Shown piece after piece: positions 26,410 through 35,396 of a DNA stretch of 64,000 nt. Location: contig JAGKWZ010000008.1 in assembly GCA_021151605.1 (NCBI GenBank), positions 1 to 64,000 of the forward strand. The letters are read 5' to 3'. Position 1 is the stretch's first letter. Every line of letters begins with the position of its first letter. Position numbers and translations under genes: made by a program. Source of the DNA: Verrucomicrobiaceae bacterium (GTDB lineage Bacteria; Verrucomicrobiota; Verrucomicrobiia; Verrucomicrobiales; Verrucomicrobiaceae). Under the pieces are notes generated by a model that worked only from the letters and a program-made list of their open reading frames with translations, made no database searches and had not been told where the DNA came from.

Positions 26410-26519
26410 CAGGAGAAAAGGTGGAGGACGCAGACAGTACGGGTTTGGCGGTGAAAGGGCAATCTGCTTTTCCAGGACTCGGACTCAAGCGACTGAAAGC
26501 AGGAGGAGAACCCCAAGAC

Positions 26520-27719
26520 TTAGTCGGCTGGTTTTTCGTCAATGCCAGTCTGCTTGCAATGCTGGACAAAATCCACCGCAGCATCGCGCCAGTCTCTTGA
26601 GCGGCTCTGGCTGCCATGAGCCCGCACGAGATCTGTGGCTTCCGGCCGGTGAGAGTCGATCCAGGTAAGTTTCTTGCCAAAGGCAACGGCATCCCTCGCG
26701 GGCAGAATCCAGCCGCCTTCTCCGTCACGAATCACATCGGCCGCCCCGGAATTCGGTGTAGCCAGGACTAGCAATCCAGCAGCGGCAGCCTGAGGAAGCA
26801 CTGCGGCAAGCCCCTCCTCAATGGACGGCAGGACAAAGACATCCGCCCAGGCATAGTGCTGTTGCAGTTCGCCTTGCGGGACTCGCGGGATGAACTTAAT
26901 TCTGCCGTGCGGTTTTTCGGCCAGGGCGATGGCCTCATCAGCCACCGTGCCGACGAAGCGAAATTGGAATCGGTCAGGCGGCAATGCATCAGCCATGGCA
27001 ACGATGTCGAGCGCCCCTTTGCGGTGGGAAAAGGTGCCAACACTGAGCACTCGCAACGGTTCACCCGAAAAGAGCCTCTTCTGCCGTGCCTGAACGACTT
27101 CGGGAGCGGCGGCGAAGTCAGCCACATTTACGGCAGAGACCATGAGCCGCACCTTTTCCGGCGGCAGCCCGGCATCAAGGAAAGTCTGCCTGGAGAAGCT
27201 GGAGAGGACGATGACCGCATCGGCAAGCGCATACTCCGCCTCCTCACGCAGTATGATGGCCTCGCTTGGTTTTCCGATGATGCAGCCAGTGCGGGCTTCC
27301 TCATCCTGGAGGAGCTGCCATTGCCTGCGAATGTGGGTGGAACCTCTGGCCACGAGCCGCGCTCCGGCCACTCGTTTACACTCCAGATACTCTTTGGATA
27401 CACTGCTCCAGGTGTAGGTTGCGTCCCAACGCTCAGCGGTTAGGCGGCGTGCAAGCCAGGAGCCAAACCAGCCATGCATGAGCGCATCGAAACCGGGCAT
27501 TTTTTCAAAAGCATGCAGGCGCTCCATGAGCCTGACTGCCGTACCATGCAGAGGGAAGCCACGCACCCGTGCCGCAGGGATGCCAAAACGCGCTGCTATG
27601 AATGCCGGATAGTTAGTGAAAATCGTCACATCATGCCCCAGCTCCAGCAGCCCAGCTGCCAAGCCGAAGGCGTGGAAACGCCCATGAACGCCTATGCCTA
27701 TTTTGAGAGGCTTTTCCAT
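26520..27719 (-). CDS. glycosyltransferase family 4
   Basis: GT-B glycosyltransferase of 399 residues from the ATG at 27719 (MEKPLKIGIGVHGRFHAF); the longer open frame adds 41 unrelated residues. The C-terminal domain has LSVGTFSHRKGALDIVAMAD and the donor-binding block EEGLAAVLPQAAAAG, where the second Glu of the E-x7-E pair is replaced by Gln. The N-terminal part contains TYTWSSVSKEYLECKRV and LVARGSTHIRRQ. Gaps on both sides are short (17 bases to the asparagine synthase gene upstream, 110 bases downstream). Sugar specificity unknown. Confidence 0.87.
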   Translation of the reverse strand: MEKPLKIGIGVHGRFHAFGLAAGLLELGHDVTIFTNYPAFIAARFGIPAARVRGFPLHGTAVRLMERLHAFEKMPGFDALMHGWFGSWLARRLTAERWDATYTWSSVSKEYLECKRVAGARLVARGSTHIRRQWQLLQDEEARTGCIIGKPSEAIILREEAEYALADAVIVLSSFSRQTFLDAGLPPEKVRLMVSAVNVADFAAAPEVVQARQKRLFSGEPLRVLSVGTFSHRKGALDIVAMADALPPDRFQFRFVGTVADEAIALAEKPHGRIKFIPRVPQGELQQHYAWADVFVLPSIEEGLAAVLPQAAAAGLLVLATPNSGAADVIRDGEGGWILPARDAVAFGKKLTWIDSHRPEATDLVRAHGSQSRSRDWRDAAVDFVQHCKQTGIDEKPAD

Positions 27720-27736
27720 CCGAGTTCTCGACTCAC

Positions 27737-29431
27737 TCAGAGTCGATTCCGTTTCTTGAAACGGCTCCACGCCAGGAGCTTCCATACCACGGGGAAGTGC
27801 TGGAAGATATCGCGCGCAGTCCAGGTCGAAGCTTTCTTGCAAAGGGCCAGCGGCAGGTGTGCTGCGAAGCGCTCCTGGCTCTCCTCAAGGATGGCCTCCC
27901 GCAGGCCGGAGTAGTTCGATGCTCCCCAGAGATAGCGCAGATTCATGGTGAAGCCGAGCTTCGGGCGGTGGACAAACCAGGACGGCCAACCGTGAAGCAG
28001 TCGTTTGAGTAGTGGTTTCAAAACCGGGTCCACCGCCAGTATCGAGTAGGGCAAACTTCGGGCATATGAAATGAGATCCCAGTCCAGCAGCGGGCAGCGC
28101 ATTTCCACCCCTTGCTCTGCAGAGGCTCGGTCCACCTTGGTAAAGGAGTGCCCCACGAGATGGTCGGTGGACATGGACCGGCCCCAGTCACTCATCCACG
28201 AAGGCAATTCCGGCCCGCAAGGCACATGCGTGCCACAGCTTGCATCCGGGTCGGGACTCTGCGCCGGGCACTCTTGCAACCAGCGCTGCGGAGCCGAATA
28301 GCCGAGGAAAAATTCATCTCCCCCCTCCCCGGAGATCAAGATGCGGCTATGGTCAGAGACAGCATTCACCAAACGCCACAAGGGGAAGAACGAGATCATG
28401 CCCAGGGGCTCATCCTGAATGTCCAGACAGTCGATGATGGACGAGGAGAGAGAGCGAAGTTCAGGCCTGATGACCTCGATTTTCTTCCCGAGACGCCAGG
28501 CTACATAGCGGGCGTAGCGCTCATCATTGGTGAGAGGTACCAGCGCGCCTAGAGTAAGAACCTTGAGCGGTTTCTCCAGTCCGCCGCGCCTTTCGATGCG
28601 GGCGGCCATCATCGTCACCACCGTGGAGTCGATTCCACCTGAGCAAAGCACCGCCGGGCTGGGATTGTCCTGGAGGCGACGATTCACCGCACGCTCCAGC
28701 AGTCCGTCGATAGCACGGACCACTTCATCGAAATTCTCCCCGGCATACAGTCGCTCTACTTTCGGGCACTGGTGCCTGCGGCTCACTTCGTCTCCTGTCC
28801 AGTCGAGTTCTACGATCTCTCCGGGCAGCACAGGATTCACCCCCGCCCACACCGCCAGGTCCGGGCGGACAAAACCTTCTTTCCAATAACTGTCAGCAGC
28901 CACTTGAGACACACTTCGGGTGCCTCCACAGACGAGCGAAATGGCCTGGAGACTGGAGCCGAAGCAGACCTGTCCTTCCCATCTTGCCAGATAAAGCGGC
29001 TTTTTCCCTACAGCATCTCGGGCCAGCCAGATCCGCCGTGCGCGGGTGTCCACCAGCGACAGGGTAAACATGCCTTTCAGCAGGGAAAACCCCTCTACGC
29101 CATGCAATGCATAGGCGGCAAGAATGATTTCCGTGTCAGACTCTGTGCGGAAAGGATAGGCCGAAAGTTCCCGGCGCAGTTCGCGGAAATTGTAGATCTC
29201 GCCGTTGAAGATCAGCGCGAGCCCACGCTCTTCGTCCAGCATCGGCTGAATTGCCCTCGGGTCAGAGTCCACAATCGCCAGCCGGGTGTGGAGCAGTTCG
29301 ACAACCTTATCCTCCGAGCGCCAGACACGATGCGAATCTGGCCCACGGCGATCTAGAACCTTCAATCCAAGTTCAATATCTCCGCCAGAGATGCAGGCTG
29401 CCGTTTTGATTCTACCGAGAATAGAGCACAT
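27737..29431 (-). CDS. asnB: asparagine synthase (glutamine-hydrolysing)-like amidotransferase
   Basis: Second AsnB-type protein of the locus. Cys2 in MCSILGR is the glutaminase nucleophile; FNGEIYNFRELR and FRTESDTEIIL follow. The synthetase domain has CSGGIDSTVVTMMAA (PP-loop), ISGEGGDEFFLGY and DRASAEQGVEMRCPLLD, all standard. At 564 residues it is shorter than housekeeping AsnB (~630), and unlike the AsnB at 18341 it has no tandem repeat. The likely role is amidation of a carboxylated sugar or precursor in the glycan (inference). It lies 12 bases downstream of a CgeB-like glycosyltransferase gene. Confidence 0.9.
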   Translation of the reverse strand: MCSILGRIKTAACISGGDIELGLKVLDRRGPDSHRVWRSEDKVVELLHTRLAIVDSDPRAIQPMLDEERGLALIFNGEIYNFRELRRELSAYPFRTESDTEIILAAYALHGVEGFSLLKGMFTLSLVDTRARRIWLARDAVGKKPLYLARWEGQVCFGSSLQAISLVCGGTRSVSQVAADSYWKEGFVRPDLAVWAGVNPVLPGEIVELDWTGDEVSRRHQCPKVERLYAGENFDEVVRAIDGLLERAVNRRLQDNPSPAVLCSGGIDSTVVTMMAARIERRGGLEKPLKVLTLGALVPLTNDERYARYVAWRLGKKIEVIRPELRSLSSSIIDCLDIQDEPLGMISFFPLWRLVNAVSDHSRILISGEGGDEFFLGYSAPQRWLQECPAQSPDPDASCGTHVPCGPELPSWMSDWGRSMSTDHLVGHSFTKVDRASAEQGVEMRCPLLDWDLISYARSLPYSILAVDPVLKPLLKRLLHGWPSWFVHRPKLGFTMNLRYLWGASNYSGLREAILEESQERFAAHLPLALCKKASTWTARDIFQHFPVVWKLLAWSRFKKRNRL

Positions 29432-29443
29432 GGATAAGAGGAA

Positions 29444-30469
29444 CTAAACAAGACGAGGCATCAAAAGGTGGCGAATGATCTCAAGCCTATCAGCATATGT
29501 ATTGCCAGAGGAATCCACTTTCTGACGAGCTTTTTGACGCAGAATTTCACACTGCCCCTCTGTCATGCTGAGCGCCACACGAGCCCTGGCTGGTAAATCA
29601 GCGATCTGGGAAAAATAAAGGACGGCCTCCCCGTCGGGCCCATAGAGCGACTGATGGTCGGTGGTATCCTCCACCAGGAGGCAGCCACCGATCGCTGGCA
29701 TCTCGTAACTGCGCATAGAGTGCCCATCTCGGTTCGCCCGGCGGACAAGGCAAAGATTGGTCCCGGCTGCTGCCACGATTTTCCGGCAAGTCTCCGCATC
29801 CGCATGACCATGTGCGTGGGCAGCCAGATCCGGCTGCTCCTGCCAATATCCACCCCATAGTCCGACTGGAACCCCGGCGCGGACAAGGGCACGCACCATC
29901 GCCACCCGGTCATCATCCGCTCCACCGATGAAAGCCACCAAGCCGGACCACCGATTTCGTTCCTCGGCACTAATGCTCACCGGAGGATGATGCTCTTCTG
30001 GTGCATACGCAAAGGGCAGGTAGGAAACCGAACGCAGATGCTCACGGAGATCCGCCTCATTGGCATGTCTCGGCGTGAAGACATGCTGGTAATGAGGCAA
30101 CGCACGCATGAACCACGGCGCACGGTGGGCTGGATTCCACGGATCATCCGTCAGAAAGTTCGCCACCGGGATACCCATCGCGGCGATCTCTTTTAAAGCC
30201 AAGTCATTCACCGGAGCAAGACCGGTCGTGAGCACTAAATCGGGCCGCTCAGCCCGGCATTTCCTCACCACGGCCGCACTGAATGCGCCAAGATACACAG
30301 GCCGATGCCCCATCAGATGCCAGCAGATGCGCCTCATCCAGACAGGTGCCGCATAGGCATCACTCAGATCCATCAACTCCACCAGCCAGGAAAGGCTCTC
30401 GGCAGCATGTAAAAAATGCCGCCCGACATGAGTCGGCTGCGGAATTCCGATGATGAGCAGGCGCGGCAT
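29444..30469 (-). CDS. CgeB-like glycosyltransferase
   Basis: GT-B-type protein of 341 residues from the ATG at 30469, which overlaps the previous stop by one base; the longer open frame adds 61 unrelated residues. N-terminal LLIIGIPQPTHVGRHFL and VLTTGLAPVNDLAL form the first Rossmann fold. The C-terminal part (LVAFIGGADDDRVAMVRALV, then HSMRSYEMPAIGGCLLVEDT) is the CgeB/Glyco_trans_1_2 pattern, in which the donor-site Glu lies in SYEMPAIGG. These enzymes are less studied than GT4. Specificity unknown. Confidence 0.8.
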   Translation of the reverse strand: MPRLLIIGIPQPTHVGRHFLHAAESLSWLVELMDLSDAYAAPVWMRRICWHLMGHRPVYLGAFSAAVVRKCRAERPDLVLTTGLAPVNDLALKEIAAMGIPVANFLTDDPWNPAHRAPWFMRALPHYQHVFTPRHANEADLREHLRSVSYLPFAYAPEEHHPPVSISAEERNRWSGLVAFIGGADDDRVAMVRALVRAGVPVGLWGGYWQEQPDLAAHAHGHADAETCRKIVAAAGTNLCLVRRANRDGHSMRSYEMPAIGGCLLVEDTTDHQSLYGPDGEAVLYFSQIADLPARARVALSMTEGQCEILRQKARQKVDSSGNTYADRLEIIRHLLMPRLV

Positions 30470-31662
30470 CAGCGTCTCGTTTTCACCTTCACTCGTTCCC
30501 ACGCCTGGCTGAGCCCCTCGGCAGCATGAGCGATGGTGTAGTGACTGACCCGCTCCCGGCATCTCTCCCGGACAGACAAGGAATCGACCAGACTCCACTC
30601 GGCACAGCGCTGAAGTGCGGCCGCGAGGGAGCTGGCATCTCCCGGCAAACACAGCTCTCCCGTCTGACCAGAGATCACCAGATCTGGCGCACAGCCGACC
30701 GCCTCACTTACCACGGCGGGCACGCCATGATGGAGAGCGTCATTGACCACTAACCCCCAGGTTTCCAGCTCCAGACTGGGCAAAACAAGGGCATCTGCTG
30801 CGTGATACCATGCGCTCAGGCCAGACTGGTTCACAAAGCCAGTAAAGTGACAGCGCACTGCCGGTGCCTCAGCCAAAGCGGTCTCCAGCGCTTTACGCCG
30901 CTCACCTGCGCCCACGAAGACCAGATGGATGCGTGCTCGCAGTGCCTCGGGTAGAGACCGAACAGCTGTTGGCAGGAGATCCACGCCTTTTCTCGATGAG
31001 AGTTTCCCCGAAAACAGAAGCACCCACGCCTCCTCAGGGATGTCCACACTCCTCCGCGTCTCCGCACGCAGAGTGGCCCGAGCCGACTCCCCCGTCTGAA
31101 AGGCGGCATCGTCCACACAGTAGGGTGAGCGGATGAGCCTCTCCGAAGGCACGCCAAGCCGCTGATAATGCCTGAGTGAACGCTCACCCAGGTAAAGGCA
31201 AGCTGAGCAAAGACGATAGAGACGGCGCAGCATCACATCCCGCAGCATGGCACGCCACCAAACGCGCTTCGAGTGCGGCACATCACTCGTCTCACCACGG
31301 AAGATCAGGGGCACTTTGTTTTTCATGGCCCAGCGCAGTGCGGCACGATCCAGCGGATGATGATACCCCAGCGAGAGAAGGGCGGAGGGCTGCATGGCGT
31401 CCAGGGCAGCCTCGAGCCCCGCAGCGGTGACACTTTCATAGTCCACCGCCTGAGGCTGGAGCACTTGGGAAGGATAGCCCGCCAGCAGATCCGCCTCCCA
31501 TTGGAAAGAGGCACCAAACTCCCGGTCCCGATACCCACGCACGCTGAAGTCACCGCCATAAATGAGGCTCAAAGGCAAACCACACGCCGCGCGGGCATGA
31601 CGCCAAACCGGCGCGTGATACTGCACCGGATGTGTTTCGACAATGGCGAGCGAGTGCTTCAC
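30469..31662 (-). CDS. glycosyltransferase family 4
   Basis: GT-B glycosyltransferase, 397 residues. I choose GTG 31662 because it overlaps the upstream stop in a GTGA junction and begins the homologous stretch HSLAIVETHPVQYHAPVWR; the upstream TTG at 31689 would add nine unrelated residues. The C-terminal domain carries LFSGKLSSRKGVDLLPTAV and LETWGLVVNDALHHGVP (E-x7-N at the donor site). The WGLVVNEA-like block groups it with GT4 enzymes that use HPVQY-type N-termini in exopolysaccharide loci. Sugar unknown. Confidence 0.88.
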   Translation of the reverse strand: MKHSLAIVETHPVQYHAPVWRHARAACGLPLSLIYGGDFSVRGYRDREFGASFQWEADLLAGYPSQVLQPQAVDYESVTAAGLEAALDAMQPSALLSLGYHHPLDRAALRWAMKNKVPLIFRGETSDVPHSKRVWWRAMLRDVMLRRLYRLCSACLYLGERSLRHYQRLGVPSERLIRSPYCVDDAAFQTGESARATLRAETRRSVDIPEEAWVLLFSGKLSSRKGVDLLPTAVRSLPEALRARIHLVFVGAGERRKALETALAEAPAVRCHFTGFVNQSGLSAWYHAADALVLPSLELETWGLVVNDALHHGVPAVVSEAVGCAPDLVISGQTGELCLPGDASSLAAALQRCAEWSLVDSLSVRERCRERVSHYTIAHAAEGLSQAWERVKVKTRR

Positions 31663-32429
31663 TGAGGGATGGCATGAAGAGTGCCCCAAACGCCCTCCGG
31701 GTCAGGCCATGGGCGGTCCAGATGCTTGATCGGACTGCCATCCACACGCTGGATTTTGTAATTCCAAGCTGTCAGCAGACGGGCCACCTCCATGTCCTGC
31801 TCGGGATTGTGCAGTTCCACCACAAGATGTGGGCGGAAGCGGTTGATCGTTCTTTCCGCACCTTGAAGCAGCCTCGCTTCCGCGCCTTCGACATCCACTT
31901 TGATCAGGCGCAGGGAAGTCACTGAGCTTCCGTCCATCACATCATCTAGCGTACTGCAGGGCACAATAATCTGGAAGCCTGCAGTCTGATCATGTGTTCC
32001 ACCGACATGGCTGGTCTTCGAGTTTTCTCCGAGCACAAAGGGGATCTCTCCACTGCGATCCATCAAGCCACAGGAATGAATGGTGACCTGCCGGAGATCG
32101 TTCCGCTCCACATGCCAGCGCAGCTCCTCCACCACCTGTGGATGCGGCTCGAAGGCGTGGACCCTGCCAGTGGCACCGGTGAGCCGTGCGAGATAGAGCG
32201 TGTGGACACCCCAGTTCGCCCCGGCATCCACCACCGTGTCTCCAGGCCTCACGACGGCGGCATAGACACGTTGGTTGTCCTGCTCATTGCCAGAATACAA
32301 AGCGGCGAGGCCAGTATTTTCACTACACTTGAACCACATTCCTTTCATCGGGCCGGTGAGAATGCGGTGGGCGGTGCCTGGACGAAACCACACTTTGGAG
32401 AGTATTTTTTTGAAGGAACCGAAGATCAT
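31659..32429 (-). CDS. FkbM family methyltransferase
   Basis: SAM-dependent O-methyltransferase of 256 residues. Motif I is VVDAGANWGVHTL (66-78), followed by RVHAFEPHPQVVEEL and the FkbM hallmark LIKVDVEGAEARLLQGA. It overlaps the neighbours by 4 bases at both ends (GTGA at 31659 and ATGA at 32426). It is one of four FkbM-type proteins in the locus, presumably methylating different hydroxyls of the glycan; which one is not visible from sequence. Confidence 0.9.
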   Translation of the reverse strand: MIFGSFKKILSKVWFRPGTAHRILTGPMKGMWFKCSENTGLAALYSGNEQDNQRVYAAVVRPGDTVVDAGANWGVHTLYLARLTGATGRVHAFEPHPQVVEELRWHVERNDLRQVTIHSCGLMDRSGEIPFVLGENSKTSHVGGTHDQTAGFQIIVPCSTLDDVMDGSSVTSLRLIKVDVEGAEARLLQGAERTINRFRPHLVVELHNPEQDMEVARLLTAWNYKIQRVDGSPIKHLDRPWPDPEGVWGTLHAIPQ

Positions 32430-34522
32430 GAATTTGGTGTTGAATTGGGTGTCTGCTGCATGAGTGCCAGCACGGGGGCGAACTGTTTTTCATAGTGCCA
32501 CTGCTCCTGGATGAGCCGATGGCCGCGCCTGCCCATCTCAGCCACTTCAGCACGATGATCGGCCATCCAGCGGAGGATTTCGGCAAGACGTGCCGCGTCA
32601 TTGATCGGACAGGTCTTCGCGCAGCCTGTTTCCACGTACATCCGCTCCCACTCAGGGTCTGGCGGCACGATGAGAGCGAGACCTTGGGAAAGATAATCAA
32701 AAGGCTTGTTCGAGGCCCCGGCCATGTGCTGCATGTTAATGTCGCCCTCGTGGATTCGCAGCATGCAGAGGCCCACATGGCACTCGGAGCCCAGACGCAT
32801 GAGGTCTGCACGATGAGGGATAGCCCCCAGATACTCGAAACGGTCCGCCACGCCGAGTTCCTGGGCTCTGGCAGCCAGCTTATCCGCATAATCGAAATGT
32901 CCGGCGGGTAGGTATCCAATAAGCCGCACTCTCACATCGCGACCACTGGCGGCGATGGCCTCTAGCACATAAGTGCCAAAGCGGTCGGGAACGATGGAAC
33001 CGTGGTAGAGCACCTTGAGCGGTCCGCCCATGCTTCGTGAAGGCATCACGGCGGGCACTTCATCCTCGCCTGGGCAGTTCCAGACACAAAAGCTATGCCC
33101 GCGCGTACTCGCAGCCTGTGTGAAAGTGTCCAGCCGCTGTTCGTTCGGTAGGATGACGATGTCGGCACGGCGTCCGATCTGGAGGCGAGCACGCCGAACA
33201 TGCCTGAGGATCCGCGACTCCGTCATCATCCCAGGAGTAGGCGAGTCATGCTCATGGTAGATCACCCGGCAGCGGGTCAGAACACGGATGAGTTCTGCCG
33301 CAGGCGTGGATAAATCATCTGAGGCATAGATCCATTGTGGCCGCCAGCGCAGGACCCTCACCAAACACCAGAAGGTGAAAATAGCGTAGTGAAGCTTTTG
33401 GGTGAAACCCGGTTCCTTATAATTGATCCGCCGCACATGTACGCGCGGATGTGGAGCAAATTCCAAACTCACAGGCCCGCTTCCCGTCAGCCCACAAAAC
33501 TCCACTTCCCAGCCTTCACGGGCAAACATCCGTGCGCTATGCTCCAGCGGCGGGTAGGAGCCTGGATTCGTGTACTGGATGTAGAGCACCCGCTGCGCTG
33601 GTGGTGCAGCGGTGACGCTCAGCTTCAGTCTTCCAGATTCGTCCTGCAGCTTTGCCAGCAGGAATCGCCGCTCCTGGCTGCGGTGATGACGCCAGACCTC
33701 TGGCATTGAATATCGCCTTTTATAGCGGTGGTAATTGAGAGCGTTCGGAAGACTCCACGCCAGCTCACGCAGCAAAGTGAAAGGGGAAATCTCCCGGCGG
33801 TGCCGCCAGACATGGCGCAGCGCCCGCACCCATCCCCAGGGCTGGGCGATGTGCGGGAAGCGCAGGTAGGACAGCAGCACTTCATTGCGAATCCACGGCA
33901 ATACCGTGTGCTTGTGGTCCGCATAAGGCCGGTCATGCCAAGCCCGCATCCACGGGCAAGAGAGGATTTCGAACCCGGCAGCATGAATTTGCAGAGCCAA
34001 ATCCGCCTCCTCGACTCCATACGCCGCCGGCACAGGTACATAGCCGGGAAGCTTCAAATACTGAGACCGCCGATGTACCGAGGCGCTACCCTCAAACGAG
34101 CGCACCGTCGTTGCCTCGGACATCGGTGCCAGCACCGGTTTCTCACGCAAATAGACCGCTGGAGACATCACCGCCACATTTGGAAAAGCCTCCATCACCA
34201 GCATCGCCTGCGCGAAGTAATCCCGGTCCAAAGGCCAGGAGTCATCATCAAAGCTGGCGATAATCTCAAAAGCAGCCTCTTGAAACAAACGATGTCGTCC
34301 GCCTCCGGGGCCGAGATTTTCAGAGGAAGTAATCACCCGTACACTGACCGGAAGCCCCTGATAAACCACAGACGGCACCTGCCAGCCGCCATCCGCATGG
34401 ATCACAATTTCCTGGGGCAGCGGCTCACAGCTACAGACCCTGCGCAGCGTCTCACGAAGAGAATCTGCGTTCCTATACGCCGGGATAGCCACTGAAATTG
34501 GCACTGTCATCATCTTACTCAT
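32426..34522 (-). CDS. two-domain glycosyltransferase (GT2-GT4 fusion)
   Basis: A fused glycosyltransferase of about 698 residues with two active domains, so it may add two consecutive sugars. The N-terminal GT2 domain (~5-290) has VPISVAIPAYRNADSLRETL, NLGPGGGRHRLFQEA and ASFDDDSWPLD with the acidic metal site. The C-terminal GT4 domain (~310-690) has VLYIQYTNPGSYPPLEHSA, VLYHGSIVPDRFGTYVLEA and a degenerate donor block near GASNKPFDYLSQGLAL. The ATG at 34522 is preferred to 34531 because a GAGGA ribosome site lies 9 bases before it; for 34531 that site is too close. Its stop overlaps the FkbM gene by 4 bases. Confidence 0.87.
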   Translation of the reverse strand: MSKMMTVPISVAIPAYRNADSLRETLRRVCSCEPLPQEIVIHADGGWQVPSVVYQGLPVSVRVITSSENLGPGGGRHRLFQEAAFEIIASFDDDSWPLDRDYFAQAMLVMEAFPNVAVMSPAVYLREKPVLAPMSEATTVRSFEGSASVHRRSQYLKLPGYVPVPAAYGVEEADLALQIHAAGFEILSCPWMRAWHDRPYADHKHTVLPWIRNEVLLSYLRFPHIAQPWGWVRALRHVWRHRREISPFTLLRELAWSLPNALNYHRYKRRYSMPEVWRHHRSQERRFLLAKLQDESGRLKLSVTAAPPAQRVLYIQYTNPGSYPPLEHSARMFAREGWEVEFCGLTGSGPVSLEFAPHPRVHVRRINYKEPGFTQKLHYAIFTFWCLVRVLRWRPQWIYASDDLSTPAAELIRVLTRCRVIYHEHDSPTPGMMTESRILRHVRRARLQIGRRADIVILPNEQRLDTFTQAASTRGHSFCVWNCPGEDEVPAVMPSRSMGGPLKVLYHGSIVPDRFGTYVLEAIAASGRDVRVRLIGYLPAGHFDYADKLAARAQELGVADRFEYLGAIPHRADLMRLGSECHVGLCMLRIHEGDINMQHMAGASNKPFDYLSQGLALIVPPDPEWERMYVETGCAKTCPINDAARLAEILRWMADHRAEVAEMGRRGHRLIQEQWHYEKQFAPVLALMQQTPNSTPNS

Positions 34523-34547
34523 CTGTAACATTCCTCACCCAAGTGAA

Positions 34548-35396
34548 TCAGTTCGGCATTGGCTTGAAGGCCACAAATTCCGCACCGCCGCTCGTCTGCA
34601 CAGGATGAGGATTTCGATCTCCTCTCGACCAGTCCTCCAGGGGCACGATGATGTATCCCAGCTCCTGCAAAAAGCGCTGCGCATCTCCTGGCACGGCCAG
34701 CGCGTTCGACTCCGCCCAGTCATTGAACTCAAAAAAGATGACCGGAGCTGGGGTCATCGCGAGCAGACGGCGCGCACCCCGGAACACGCCAAGCTCGAAG
34801 CCCTCCACATCCACCTTGATCGCATCCACCCGCTCAAGCCCCATCTGCTCTGCCGCATCATCCAGAGAGATCGACTTCACCACCGCCGCGCTGCTGCCGA
34901 AGCGGTTCGCCAGTGAGCCCATGCCAAACTTTGTCTCCGGCGCATCAAAGAAGCTCATCTCATAGCCCGAGCGCTCGGTGACGGCACGGTGAAACAGCGT
35001 CAGCCCCGCGCGCGGTTGAGCATGAGCATTTCGCTCCAGGCAGGAGAAAATGCGCGGAGACGCCTCAAAGGCTCCCACCCTGCCTCCGGGCACCAACCGA
35101 TGCGCCGCCAGCAGGGAAAAGAACCCTACATTCGCCCCCACATCAAAGAACACCCCGTCAGGCTCCAGCACCTGAGAGAGCGCGCGGCACAGAAGTGGCT
35201 CATAGGTGCCATTCACGAGCAGGCTGGATGAGATCGGCTCACGCAATGAAGGAACGACAAAGCGAAACCCAAGCGCCTCAACCTCCGCTTCCCCCTGAGG
35301 GGCCAAACGGTCAATCAAGAGGCGTACCAGCCTGGACTTCCCAGGCAACGAGGCAGGGATCAGACGTAGGAGACGCAGGTAGGAGGAAGCTTTCAT
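34548..35396 (-). CDS. FkbM family methyltransferase
   Basis: SAM-dependent methyltransferase of 282 residues. The ATG at 35396 overlaps the upstream stop by one base (TGATG); a TTG three bases earlier is less likely. Motif I FFDVGANVGFFSLLA (83-97), VGAFEASPRIFSCLE and IKVDVEGFELGVFRGA mark the FkbM family. The N-terminal ~60 residues with SYLRLLRLIPASLPGKSRLV are a basic amphipathic lead that may touch the membrane. It sits between a GT4 gene and the GT2-GT4 fusion gene. The target hydroxyl is unknown. Confidence 0.9.
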   Translation of the reverse strand: MKASSYLRLLRLIPASLPGKSRLVRLLIDRLAPQGEAEVEALGFRFVVPSLREPISSSLLVNGTYEPLLCRALSQVLEPDGVFFDVGANVGFFSLLAAHRLVPGGRVGAFEASPRIFSCLERNAHAQPRAGLTLFHRAVTERSGYEMSFFDAPETKFGMGSLANRFGSSAAVVKSISLDDAAEQMGLERVDAIKVDVEGFELGVFRGARRLLAMTPAPVIFFEFNDWAESNALAVPGDAQRFLQELGYIIVPLEDWSRGDRNPHPVQTSGGAEFVAFKPMPN

